A stretch of DNA of 64,000 bases. It comes from Burhinus oedicnemus. Taxonomy: Eukaryota; Chordata; Aves; Charadriiformes; Burhinidae. Shown piece by piece: positions 51,839-62,345 of this stretch. The translations under genes were made by a program, and so were the position numbers. Under the pieces are notes generated by a model, which ran no database searches, had not been told where the DNA came from, and saw nothing but the letters and a program-made list of their open reading frames with translations. The stretch covers positions 1,245,183-1,309,182 of the forward strand of contig VFFE01009165.1 of NCBI GenBank assembly GCA_008921705.1, in the 5' to 3' direction. Position 1 is the first letter of the stretch; each line of letters opens with the position of its first letter.

Positions 51839-54800
51839 AATACAGAGATGCAGGTGCATGTTAATAGTAGATATGGCCTTTAAAAGCAAAGCTGTGGCAA
51901 AATCTTTGGATGCAGATAGAGCAGAACACCAATAAAAAAGAAAAAGAATCTTTGTTCTATGTCTTCTGCTAAAATATTTCCTCTTTTTCTGGTTTCCAAA
52001 GTTCCAGGAAGACATGGAAATAACTGAAAGATTTCAAAACAGGGGAATAAAAGACCTGCAAGTTGCGAAACAAGATTTAAGGCTCACCTTACTAAGAGCT
52101 TACTTTAAGAGAAATTGGAGAGATGACATGATGATGTGTTGTAAAAACTCAAGCATCAAAACGAAGCCTGATATGTGGGACACCAGGCAGCTAGGAATAG
52201 GTTCATTGGATGCAAGTTAACTGCTAGATAAATTCAGTTGCGAAATACATGTAATTTCCTCTTAGGCAGAATGATCAAAGGAATGACTTAGCAGTGACTT
52301 ACGCTGAACATCTTCAAGATGAAATTAATTGTCTTACTAAAATACATCTTTGATCTATCTTTGGGCGTGAATTCTTTACCCTGCAGTGGGTGAAAGAAGG
52401 GCTAGGAAGGATTTGTAATCGTTCTCGCAACCTTAGAATTCATAAATTGAGGTCCTTTCATTTCTCCTCCTTCATGGATCCTTTCAATAGAAGAATTGCT
52501 TTGATGGCTTTTAGTATAATCATAATGCTGCTAGTTTTGAATTAAAACAACAATTAAACTCCAATTCCAGGCCTCAGGTCTTCTGCTAGTTAACCTTTTC
52601 ATTTAGAAATTTATTTTCCCCCTCATTGCCTCTTTGACTACGTCCACTGTACTCTAATACATCAGCAATGTACTATGGCTAGAGGTTGCACACTGAGAAA
52701 TGGATCATTGTCTAGAAAAATCCTCTGTCTAGTATGCACAGCTCAGATACACAATATCATACTGTTTGTGAGGCTTTCTGTTGGGAAGAAAATTTTCTCC
52801 AACTGAAACTAGTGGAGATTGGGGCATTTTATTTGCATGCAGAGGGAGGAACTGTTGGATATATACTGCCTGTGCGATCGTCTGACATCGTAGGGATCTC
52901 AGGTAATGACAAATTTATGTCTATTGATAGCATAAATTTTAGAGCTAGTTTGAATGCTGAATTATCTAGCCTAAAGCCTTCAGTATGAGTGTGAAACAGC
53001 ATGTAACAGAAAAGTTCGTTTAAAAGATCACATGTAACTTCATGGTCATGATTTCTATGAAACACTTGTCTTCATTTGATCTGCTCTCTCTTATTTTTCC
53101 CCAGTCCTTTGCTTTTTCATTTAGCATCTAAAAATTGCAACCCCTAATACCTATGTGGCAGCCCTAGTGGTGAATAGAATTGTACCGATGAGTCTTTAAA
53201 TCCACACGGAAGCCAAATGGAAATAAGCATACATATTTTTCCACATTCTTGCAGGATATTACTTTTCAGAGACAAGTACCTGGCACTGTAGCTTAGAAAC
53301 TGCTGCTTTTAACAAACCTGAGCCCCAAGACTGTCACCTTTCTTTACCATGAGTAGCAAAACTGTGTGTTAACACATTTCACAGTCTGTGAACTATGGAA
53401 ATGAACTATGAGTCTGCACTGATAATGAAAATGAGTACAGCTTTCCTTTTAAGAGTATCTTAATATTGTCTTAACAAATTGTAACTGTTTTGCAACTGTC
53501 TTGTTTCCCTCCAGTGTGAATCACGTTATAATGCAGGTGTCCATACAGCAGTATCACCCTCTTATCTGATTGTTGCAATGATAAAGAAAAGCAAAAACTG
53601 ATTCTGTTCTTTTACAGAATTTTTTTAAAACAAAGCAGACTGAGTTGCAGCATTTTTTGCAAACCTTGCTTTATAAGAGCTGAAAAGAAACCTACCAGTG
53701 TAGATTTCCCTGCCAACAAGTAACACTGCAATACCAACACAGTTCTGCTGAGTACTGGAATGTGCCTGTTCTGTACATTGTTTAAGGATAGCTGTCATTT
53801 ATTTACTGAATGATTAACCAAAGAAATGAAGCTGTTTTAGATTCTCCAGCCTTTTAATGCAAAAGCAGTGGTTCTGTTCTTGTGGCTCTTCTATCTCTGT
53901 ATGGTCCAAGAATGCGCCAATAACACAAACCCATTCTATGTGATATTATGAGATACCATATGTAGTAAGAATTTACATTTTTTTACACAGAAATCAGAGG
54001 ATATCGATACCATTCCTGTTCATATTCTTTAAGTCAAAGGAGAAGTCCTCAAAAAGGCAAATGCTGCATCTGTTGTTGTCAACCATATGATTCCTTTGTC
54101 TCTTTTCATTACTTTGCTGAGGAAGAAAAACTACTTTGAATGGCAAGATGAATGTGGTGATACAGTGCTTGTGGATGCACATATTCAAGAAATTGAAGCT
54201 GACATTTTATTCTGCACTATGTTAACCATAAAACATTATTGTTTGTCCTCACTCCAGTCCAATGTCAGACAGCGACACCTTATGCTGCTGGGTAACAACC
54301 TTGAACATTTATGCAGAGCTAGGAAAAAAGTGATGGTGTTTGTGAACTGATTTGACAGCATAAAATCAAGAGGCATTCTGGGAAAGGATCAAGTAGCTGA
54401 AGTGACATCTTTGATGTGGTCAGTTCATGCATACCAGTGTCTCAATCTAAAGTCAGTCATTTCCGTCCATACTAGTATATCTGAAGCTCTTCAGTGACAC
54501 ACAATGAGTTTTTGTTATGCAAAACAAGCAAGCAACACCTCAGCCAAAACCCTGAACGTAACAAGATAAATCAACAGTCAGTGTATGACTCGATAATTAC
54601 CTAATACCCAACTACCTCATTAGTGCCTCCTTTCTTGTATTAAGAGAAACAGTGAGCAGATGTTCTTTTTTCCCCTTTACCATGGAAGTTATGATTTTAT
54701 AGACTTATAGTATTCTTTCTTAATTATATTTTTTTCCAGACTGATACGTCTTGTGCAATTTATCCTCTACATATACAGAATATATCCCAAACATCAATAA

Positions 54801-56506
54801 CCTACTGCTTGGCAATAGTACTAGATGTGGAAAATCTGGATTTGAGGTTTTAATTTTACAAGACAGAGGTGGAATGACATGGCTTTTGTTTCTTAAGTGA
54901 ATACATAATTAAGAGGTTGCTGAATACTTATGCTTGTTCAGTACAATCTGATCCAGTCCAAACCAGGTCTCAACCAAGTTTAAGTGTTAATTGGCACTTG
55001 GCCATGAGCTGTGACATTTCAATGACTTCAGATTTGGTTTATGCTGCATATTAGCAGCAGGAATCTGGTGTTAGACAGCAGATGAAGGGGCAACTGGAGA
55101 TTTCAATACAAGCTAAATCTGGCTTTTCTAATGTGCACTGTCCTTGGCTAGTTGGTCACTCATTGACTAAACAGATAGGGTCTCAGGGGTTCTATCTCTG
55201 GAATAAAACTGCATGTCTAAAGGTGGCAAAATATAGCCCATAATTAATAGTTAGCAACTTATTTTTTAAATAGTTCTAATTTTAGACAAGTATACATCTA
55301 CCTGTCTGGTTTAGTTACATTGTGGAACTAAAAATTTCCTGAAATTACAATCTTTCTAAAAGAGACTTTCTCTTTTTATTTATATTTCTTTTTATTTATC
55401 TTCTCAGATTGCTTCTTAGCATGGGAAGGAAGAACATTCTTTTTTTTCTTCCTTCTAGAGAGACCCTTCATCATTTGGGATGAACTTTACACCTCTGTCC
55501 TGTCTCCAGGGAAGGTCTTCCCCTCCAAGGCTGTGCAGTCAATGGATTAGGGTTATTATTTTCTTTTGTTCTTTTGGCCAGAACCAAACTAATGACTAAT
55601 GTTTCTCCATCCAGTTCCTGTAGCTTCACTGAACTGTCTGAAGTTTAATTTTCCTTGCTTGCCATGGTAATCAAATTAGCTGGTTGTAGCATAGCACATG
55701 AAAGTTTTATATTCTCTCTAAGAATAAAAGTGCCACATTAATCCATTCATTCAGGCCAGGAAGAATTAAAAGACTCATCACTAGCCTCATTTTCAGGACT
55801 CATCTCAAGGCAGTAGGGACCAGGGCTCTAGGTTTTGGCTATGCTTCCTAACCACAACCCTAGGACTTCATGCTACAAGTAGGCATGTGAGAAACAGTTG
55901 CAGAAAAGATCTGTGATCAGATCGCTCCTGAGAGTGGTATAACCTGGTCCTCCTGTGCACCCCTTCAATGGACATCACGATAGCTCTCTTCCTTCTGCTT
56001 ACACTAGACAAAATAGTTTAACTGCTGTTACTGTTAGGAGCTGAAAAATTCAACAGCATGACAATCTCCATGCTGAGAATACAATATGAAATCCCCAGGG
56101 CAGATATATTTGATCTGTAAATACTCTACTGCGGCTCAAGCTGCCTCTCTGCCTTTTTCAAGAAGTGTCTCAATACCATATACAGGGCAATGTGCTAGAG
56201 TTTTGTTTGTACTTGTTCCAGACACTATGCCATCACACAGGCATAATGATACTATATTCAGTGCATACGCTATACTTGCAAAATCACATCTGGGCAAACT
56301 AAAGCAGAGACACTGCTTAGAATTGTCTACTTTGTGAAACTGTAGACAGACAAGTACTGGTTGAAAAAAAATATTATCATTAACTTATATTTACTTATCA
56401 TTAATTCTTCAATGTTCACCACTCACTCCTCCTTCTCCTGTCCCTCAGACTTTGACTGTATTGAAGTAAATGAAAGAAAAGTGGTGTGTGGTGTTTAGGC
56501 ACCAGA
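51839..56506. other. Unique DNA, no gene seen
   Basis: No exon, RNA gene or additional repeat is recognised. Frames such as 54087-54350 plus and 52014-52220 plus have no identifiable domain. Confidence 0.5.
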
Positions 56507-56918
56507 AAACAAGACTTATGAGGAGCTGCTGAGGGAACTGGGGTTGTTTAGCCTGGAGAAAAGGAGGCTCAGGGGAGACCTTGTCCGTCTCTACAACTAC
56601 CTCAAAGGAGGTTGTAACGAGGTGGGAGTTGGTATCTTCTCCCAAGTAACAAGCAATAGGATGAGAGGAAATGGCCTCAAGTTGTGCCAGGGGAGGTTTA
56701 GATTGGCTATTAGGAAAAATTTCTTCACCAAAAGGGCTGTCAAGAATTGGAACAGGCTGTCCAGGGAACTGGTTGAGTCACCACCCCTGGAAGTATATAA
56801 AAGACGTGTAGATGTGCTGAGGGACATGGTTTAGTGGTGGACTTGGCAGTGCTAGGTTAACAGTTGGACTCAGTGATCTTAAAAGTCTTTTCCAACCTAA
56901 ATGATTACACGATTCTAT
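56507..56918 (+). mobile_element. CR1 LINE, 5'-truncated, 3' end
   Basis: This copy begins at the [11 protein letters not shown] segment of ORF2 and runs to the subgroup 3' untranslated sequence GACATGGTTTAGTGGTGGAC, then TTGGACTCAGTGATCTTAAA, CTTTTCCAACCTAAATGATT and a decayed tail (ACACGATTCTA). It is the plus-strand counterpart of the 45745-47000 copy, whose coding block ([19 protein letters not shown]) is the same in both. Confidence 0.96.
56508..56834 (+). pseudogene. CR1 ORF2 C-terminal fragment
   Basis: An open frame with no internal stop that reads [96 protein letters not shown] and VDVLRDMV then TAG. Compared with its relatives it lacks one residue near the end (VDVLRD in place of VDA/VLRD-type). 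No catalytic domain remains. Confidence 0.92.
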
Positions 56919-57070
56919 ATATTCCTTGAGGAACTTGAAGAGCAGCAGGTATGGGCACCACATATATATGCTTCTCCCTGAGCTCCAACATTACAGCAAA
57001 CAGCATGCTGATACTGTGAAAGTGCACATGAACAGCTCAGCTCCAAAACTCCACTTCTACTTCACAGAAA

Positions 57071-57242
57071 AGAATCATAGGAAAGCTTAGGTTGGATTCC
57101 TGGAGATCACAAACTGAGCAACTCAACAGTTAATCAGTTTGCCCAGGATCTTACCAGGTCAAGTATTGAAAATCCCTTGGGCAACCCATTTCAGGGCTTA
57201 ACCCTCCCATGGTTCCTAGCACTTCTGTGAAATGATGTTCAT
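57071..57242 (-). mobile_element. CR1 LINE, old degenerate fragment
   Basis: The plus strand reads AGAATCATAGGAAAGCTTAG, then GGTTGGATTCCTGGAGATCA and later GGATCTTACCAGGTCAAGTA, TTGGGCAACCCATTTCAGGG and TCTGTGAAATGATGTTCA. In order these parallel the CR1 tail, the GGTTGGAAGGGACCT block, and the antisense of the ORF2 C-terminal block (GGGCAACCTGTTCCAGTGCT in better copies). The divergence and small indels are much greater than in the other copies, so this is probably the oldest CR1 insertion here. Confidence 0.7.
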
Positions 57243-58857
57243 TGCTACAAAGATTCAGAAATAAATACATGTGAAAAATAGTTGGGCACTTCATCTTTAC
57301 CTACAACCATTTTGATCTCAGCCACAATATGGCCGCAACATTATATATTGTACATAAAGTAGTTGCCATAATGCCATGAAAATAGAAAGCCCGTACGGAA
57401 AAATCATTTTTGTCACATCCTTTAATCACTGCATGATATTTTGAAGATCAGCTTTCTTAGAGAAGAGGATACTTATTCTCTGCTGTTCCTTTCTGATCTC
57501 TTAACTAGAGCCCTATATACTCAGTAGCAGAATGATTCTTAAGGCTCCAGATAAATAACTGCTTTCCTAATATTTTTCTGAAATATACTCCAAAGTCTGT
57601 TTGCAGTAGCTGGTATTAGCCACAGAGGTTTTTGAGCCTCCTGTCACAAATTAATATTCCGAAGACAATCACCATTATGAATAAAATAATAATGCAAGCT
57701 TATCCCTAGATGCAAGGGTTTGTGCCTAAACACTGTCCTTTTTGCATGGCAGCTTTTAATTGCAGAAAGCCGTTCACTGAATTGATTGGCATTATTTAGA
57801 CAGCGTGCTGTTCTCTGTGCTAAAGGTACTAGGATTGGACCTTATGTTTTTGTTTATGTTTGCACTTTTTCCAAATTGGATAATAAAATTCCTTCTGGCA
57901 TCTCAGTTTTCATTAACCATTTTTTGAACATTTGCACATTCTGGTTATTCTGGTATAACCAGAAAATTGTTACAATGACAGGGCCAGAAATACAGGGGAA
58001 TAAAAATGTCCTTTGCTATCAAGACCTAATATTTGTTTATTATTTGTAATATAACAAGACTGAATAGTCTTCATAGAGGTTTACAAATGCATTATGTTGG
58101 CATTACAGACCTTATATTCTGAAAATGATGCTTGTTCCAAAGAACAAATCTAATAATATGTTTATTTTGTTTAAAGTCTAAAACATACTGAAGCAAAACC
58201 TAAAATTTAAGGCAAAATTTAGCCAAATTTGTTTTTTTAAAGCTCAACTCAATATATGTAGCCATTCCAAAACCTTAAAAGTAAGTATTTTTGTTGTTAG
58301 AAATTACCATGTCTTTTTTTTATTATCCCTTACTACTGCAACACTGTAATTATTGTATCATTATTACTGCATATTCTCTAAGCCCTAATAATGAACAACA
58401 ATCCCATTGTGTCAGGCTTTGTAGTAATATTAAGTAGATGGTCACAAATGCATTCATTGCTAACTTTGCTTCACAGAGGTAACATATCATCAATCAGTTC
58501 CCATCACAAGACTTCAGAAGAGGTCCATCCTGTACCTGTTACTTTAGAAGCTCTCCTTATTATGTCCTTTGGAGGCATAATAAGGATACAGGTTTGGACT
58601 GCAGAGCCCGGGTTTCTTATAGGTTCAGAGGCTTCTTTGGATGTTAGCTAAGAGCAATTACAACCCTTTTCCTCCTATATCTATTTCCACATGATGGTTC
58701 AGTCCCACAGTTGGCCTAACTCCGGCCTACGCATTTAGAGATATGAGGACAAATTATGTAACACTGAATTAATCTTTTTCCTCTTAATCTTAGTATAAGG
58801 GCAATCCAACTTGCAGATCAGATCAAAGTTTGGACTACACTTCCCATTGTTATGAAG
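57243..58857. other. Unique DNA, no gene seen
   Basis: AT-rich unique sequence. The 87-codon frame at 57786-58049 and the 86-codon frame at 58391-58651 match nothing recognisable. Confidence 0.55.
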
Positions 58858-59463
58858 ATAATGGAGTGTTGGTTGATGAGAAGCTCAACATGAGCCGGCA
58901 ATGTGTGCTTGCAGCCCAGAAGGCCAACCACATCCTGGGCTGCATCAAAAGAAGCACGGCCAGCAGGTTGAGGGAGATGAGTCTCCCACTCCGCTCTGGT
59001 GAGACCCCACCTGGACTACTGCATCCAGCTTTGGTGTCCTCAGCACAAGAAGGATATGGACCTGTTGGAGTGGGTCCAGAGGAGGGCCATGAAGATAATC
59101 AGAGGGCTGCAGCAGCTTTCCTATGAAGACAGGCTGAGAGAGTTGGGGTTGTTCAGCCTAGAGAAGAGAAGGCTCCAGGGAGAGCTCATAGTAGCCTTCC
59201 AGTATCTGAACGGGGCCTACAAGAAAGCTGGAGAGGGACTTTTTACAAGGGCATGTAGTGATAGGGCAAGGGGTAATGGCTTCAAACTGGAAGATAATAG
59301 ATTTAGAAAAGATATTAGGAAGAAATTCTTTACTCTGAGGGTGGTGAAGTACTGGAACAGGTTGCCCAGGGAAGTTGCGGAAGCCCCATCCCTGAAAGGC
59401 TTTGAGAAACCTGGTCTAGTGGGAGGTGTCCTTGTCCATGGCAAGGGTGTTGGAACTAGATGA
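58858..59463 (+). pseudogene. CR1 ORF2 C-terminal fragment with frameshift
   Basis: The first frame gives GVLVDEKLNMSRQCVLAAQK, ANHILGCIKRSTASRLREMS and LPL. The sequence then loses about five bases at 58989-58995 relative to sister copies (the Y-S of [11 protein letters not shown] is missing). The second frame, open to 59461, continues with [95 protein letters not shown] and LPREVAEAPSLKGF. Near the end the usual [11 protein letters not shown] is lost: the frame reads FEKPGLVG and runs on through the 3' untranslated part, which suggests a second small deletion around 59405. Confidence 0.92.
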
Positions 59464-59506
59464 TCTTGAAGGTCCTTTCCAACCTAAACCATTCCATGAT
59501 TCTATA
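58858..59506 (+). mobile_element. CR1 LINE, 5'-truncated, complete 3' end
   Basis: A 649-base CR1 copy entering ORF2 at the GVLVDEKLNMS segment and ending in CATTCCATGATTCTATA. The 3' block TTGGAACTAGATGATCTTGA and the AFQYLNGAYKK coding type match the copy at 26841-27302, which is in the same orientation about 32 kb away. A frameshift splits the coding region. Confidence 0.97.
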
Positions 59507-60823
59507 AATGTGTTCACAAGAGTTTCCCCACATTTCAGTGAACGATCACCATGATTTCACAAAGTGACCTACACACTTCATAAGACTTTTTCACTATTTG
59601 GCTGGAGGATTCCCTCTTAATATCAAGCCTCTCCCACTTTCAATTTTGGTGTGAGCACTGAAACCCAAAAAACCAAAGGAGCACAGCTGAACACCATGAC
59701 ACATCAAAAAGTGAAGAAAATAAAACAGAAAATAAAGGAAGATAGGATATGATACAATATTCTAGACTGAGTATCTTTGTTACCTAAGTACTATATAGTA
59801 GTCTACTATACAGTAGTCTACCCTTTACAACGTAATAGAGAACTGAGAACCACTGAATTCTGTAGATTTTCTGAGTATGTTTTTGGAGATTCACTATGTT
59901 GCTTTAGAAACTTAATTTTTCCCAACTACTTGAAAGTTTGCAGAATGTCCAATAATCTTTAGAGGTTCTGATTTATTTTTGTGGTGAAGAAACCTAATGA
60001 TTTCATGTTGCACAATCATACAGAGAACAGTGAAGTCCTGGTTCAATAACTGAGAGAAAGGTTTTGTTCTTTCTGTTGTTGTTTACATTACCATTAATAC
60101 TTATATCAATACTTAAATGAGTATTTATTTGGTACTGAATTCCCATCTTTTATTGAGATGAACAGGAAAAAGATGTGCCTTAGTTAAAAGGAGGATGGAC
60201 AGATGTAAAAATGGTGGGCCTTTGGTTATTACTGTGGAGGGATATGAATTGCACTCATTAAAATGTGATGCTGTTAAGGACATGCTATAAATCTGAAAAT
60301 GGATTGCCCCTGAGATTGGCAGTGGGTTTGAGAAGGCATTTTGCATGTAAAGCAAAGAACTGACAATAAAAGCAGTGATGGTATTGCTTTTCACAGTATA
60401 GAGGAGGAGGAGATGTTTCTTCAGAAAGGTAAAGACAAAAGCCACCATCTTTACAGCACCTATATGCCTAGATTTAGAAATACTTGTAGTTCAAACATTA
60501 TGAGAGAAAGCAAGTATCATTAAACAGATAATATAGTTTGATTACAGCATGAACACAGCAAGAAAGAAAAGGACAGAAACAATTGCTGAGAATATGAAAG
60601 ATACAAAAAGGGTAACTTTCAGAGATAGTGTTTGTTGCATTTGAAAACCGAGTAGTTTGAGCTCATCTTGCATGAAACAAAGGCTCAAAATGAAATCTTA
60701 TAGCAGATCCACTTATTAGGCATTCTTTTCTTGATTTGGCATTGTGTGGCACTATTAGGAAAGCTGTAAAGCAAAGCCTCTTTTAGAAGTTCTTCCTGAA
60801 GGCGAGAGTGAAGTAATCACAGA
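59507..60823. other. Unique DNA, no gene seen
   Basis: No exon or repeat is recognised apart from a 15-base near-perfect tandem (CTATATAGTAGTCTA and CTATACAGTAGTCTA) at 59791-59820. The 107-codon minus frame at 60125-60448 has no recognisable features. Confidence 0.55.
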
Positions 60824-60895
60824 TCCACAGAATCACAGAATGGTGGGGACCCTCAGAGATCATCTAGTCAAACCCCCGTGCCAAAGCAGGTTCAC

Positions 60896-61511
60896 CTAGA
60901 GCAGGTTGGACAGGAACACATCCAGGCAGGTTTTGAATATCTTCAGAAAAGGAGACTCCACAACCTCTCTGGGCAGCCTGTTCCAGTGCTCTGTCACCCT
61001 CAAAGTAGAGAAGTGTTTCCTCATGTTGAGACGGAATTTCCTGTGTTTCAATTTGTGTCTGTTGCCCTTTGTCCTTGTGCTGGGCACCATTGAAGAGAGT
61101 CTAGCCCCATGCTTTTGACACCCACCCTTTAGATATTTATAAGCATTGATGAGATCCCCTCTCAGTCTTCTCCAGGCTAAGCAGACCCAGGTCTCTCAGC
61201 CTTTGCTCATAAGAGAGGTGCTCCATTCCCTTGACCATCTTTGTAGCCCTCCACTGGACTCTCTCCAGTAGTTCCCTGTCTTTCTTGAACTGGGGAACCC
61301 AGAACTGGACACAGTACTCCAAATGTGTCCTCACCAGGGCAGAGTAGAGGGGGAGGATAACCTCCCGCAGCCTGCTGGCCATGCTCTTTTTAATGCACCC
61401 CAGGAGACTATTGGCCTTCTTGACCAGAAGGGTACATTGCTGGCTCATGGTCAACTTGTCCACCAGGACTCCCAGGTCCCTCTCCCGCAGAGCTGCTTTC
61501 CAGCTGGTCAA
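60896..61511 (-). pseudogene. CR1 ORF2 C-terminal fragment, frameshifted
   Basis: The upstream part (minus, from 61511) reads [60 protein letters not shown] and [14 protein letters not shown]. The usual [18 protein letters not shown] is disrupted here by a small deletion and frame change near 61175. The downstream part (minus, 61090 to 60896) reads [40 protein letters not shown] and [11 protein letters not shown] and ends in LLSNLL-like residues. The two parts lie in different frames. Confidence 0.88.
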
Positions 61512-61675
61512 CCCCTAACCTAGGGTACTGGTGCATGGGGTTATTCCTCCCCAGGTGCAGGACCCTACACTTGCCCTTGAACTTCATTAGGTTCCTCTCT
61601 GCCCAACTCTCTAGCCTGCCCAGGTCTCGCTCTATCGCAGTACATCTTTCTTATGTGTCAGCCACCCCTCCCAGT

Positions 61676-62160
61676 TTTTTCTCATCAGCAAACTTGCTGA
61701 GGGTACACTCTATCCCTTCATCCAGGTCATTGATGAATATGGTGAAGAAGACTGGACCCAGTACTGACCCCTGGGGAACACGACTAGTTACAGGCCTCCA
61801 ACTGGACTCTGTGCCACTGATCACAACCCTCTGAGCTCTGCCATTCAGCCAGTTCTCAATTCACCTCACTGTCCACTCATCTAATCCACACTTCCTAAAC
61901 TTACATATGAGGATGTTATGGGAGACAGCATCAAAAGCCTTGCTGAAGTCAAGGTAGACAACATCCATTGCTCTCCCCTCATCCATCCAGCCAGTCATGC
62001 CATCATAGAAGGCTATCAAATTGGTCAAGCATGACTTCCCCTTGGTAAATCTATGTTGACCACTCCCGGTAACCTTCTTTTCCTCTACATGCTTAGAGAT
62101 GACATCCGGGATGAGCTGTTCCATCACCTTTCCAGGGATGCAGGTGAGGCTGACTTGCCT
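61676..62160 (-). pseudogene. CR1 reverse transcriptase fragment with FADE motif
   Basis: On the minus strand this reads VSLTCIPGKVMEQLI, then SGQHRFTKGKSCLTNLIAFY, AMDVVYLDFSKAFDAVSHNI (first catalytic aspartate in LDFSK) and GLDEWTVR, followed by TGA where family members have a tryptophan codon. It then continues in the same frame with [37 protein letters not shown] and [12 protein letters not shown]. The usual FADD box is FADE: the second aspartate codon is GAG (61681-61683). With the stop and this change the fragment cannot make an active polymerase. Confidence 0.9.
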
Positions 62161-62335
62161 GCACCACCTCATGGTCACTGCAGCCAAGGCTACCCTCAAC
62201 CTTCACATCCCCAACTAGTCCTTTGTTTGTCAGCACAAGGTCCAGCAGTGCACCTCTCCTTGTTGCTTCCTCCAACACCTGTGTCAAAAAGTTATCATCA
62301 ATGCTCTGCAGAGACTGACCCTCAAACGGACAAGC
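62161..62335 (-). pseudogene. CR1 endonuclease C-terminal fragment
   Basis: The first half of a minus-strand frame reads SLQSIDDNFLTQVLEEATRR, GALLDLVLTNKGLVGDVKVE and GSLGCSDHEVV. The SDH triplet is the conserved C-terminal catalytic motif of AP-like endonucleases, which in CR1 cut the target DNA. The motif is intact but the rest of the endonuclease is absent upstream by truncation. Directly after SDHEVV the sequence jumps to the reverse transcriptase start in another frame, so the remaining residues of this open frame are not endonuclease. Confidence 0.88.
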
Positions 62336-62345
62336 TTGCATTTTA

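Larger units (their letters stand above)
60824..62335 (-). mobile_element. CR1 LINE, 1.5 kb, internally deleted
   Basis: The longest CR1 copy in the window. The plus strand opens with the reverse-complement tail CCACAGAATCACAGAATGG and the 3' block AGATCATCTAGTCAAACCCC. The antisense ORF2 C-terminus, reverse transcriptase core (61.6-62.15 kb) and, beyond a junction at about 62160, the C-terminal end of the endonuclease domain follow. The sequence between the endonuclease end and the PVSLT-like start of the reverse transcriptase core is missing. The 5' end is truncated near 62335. It shares its subgroup with the copies at 4729 and 51259. It carries several stops, frameshifts and a changed catalytic box. 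Confidence 0.96.

Noticed and set aside
59791..59820. Two 15-base near-identical tandem units
   Set aside because: Real but tiny. Two copies of an AT-rich 15-mer are unremarkable.
61535..61834. 99-codon plus-strand open frame
   Set aside because: Antisense shadow of the CR1 reverse transcriptase segment in the copy at 60824-62335.
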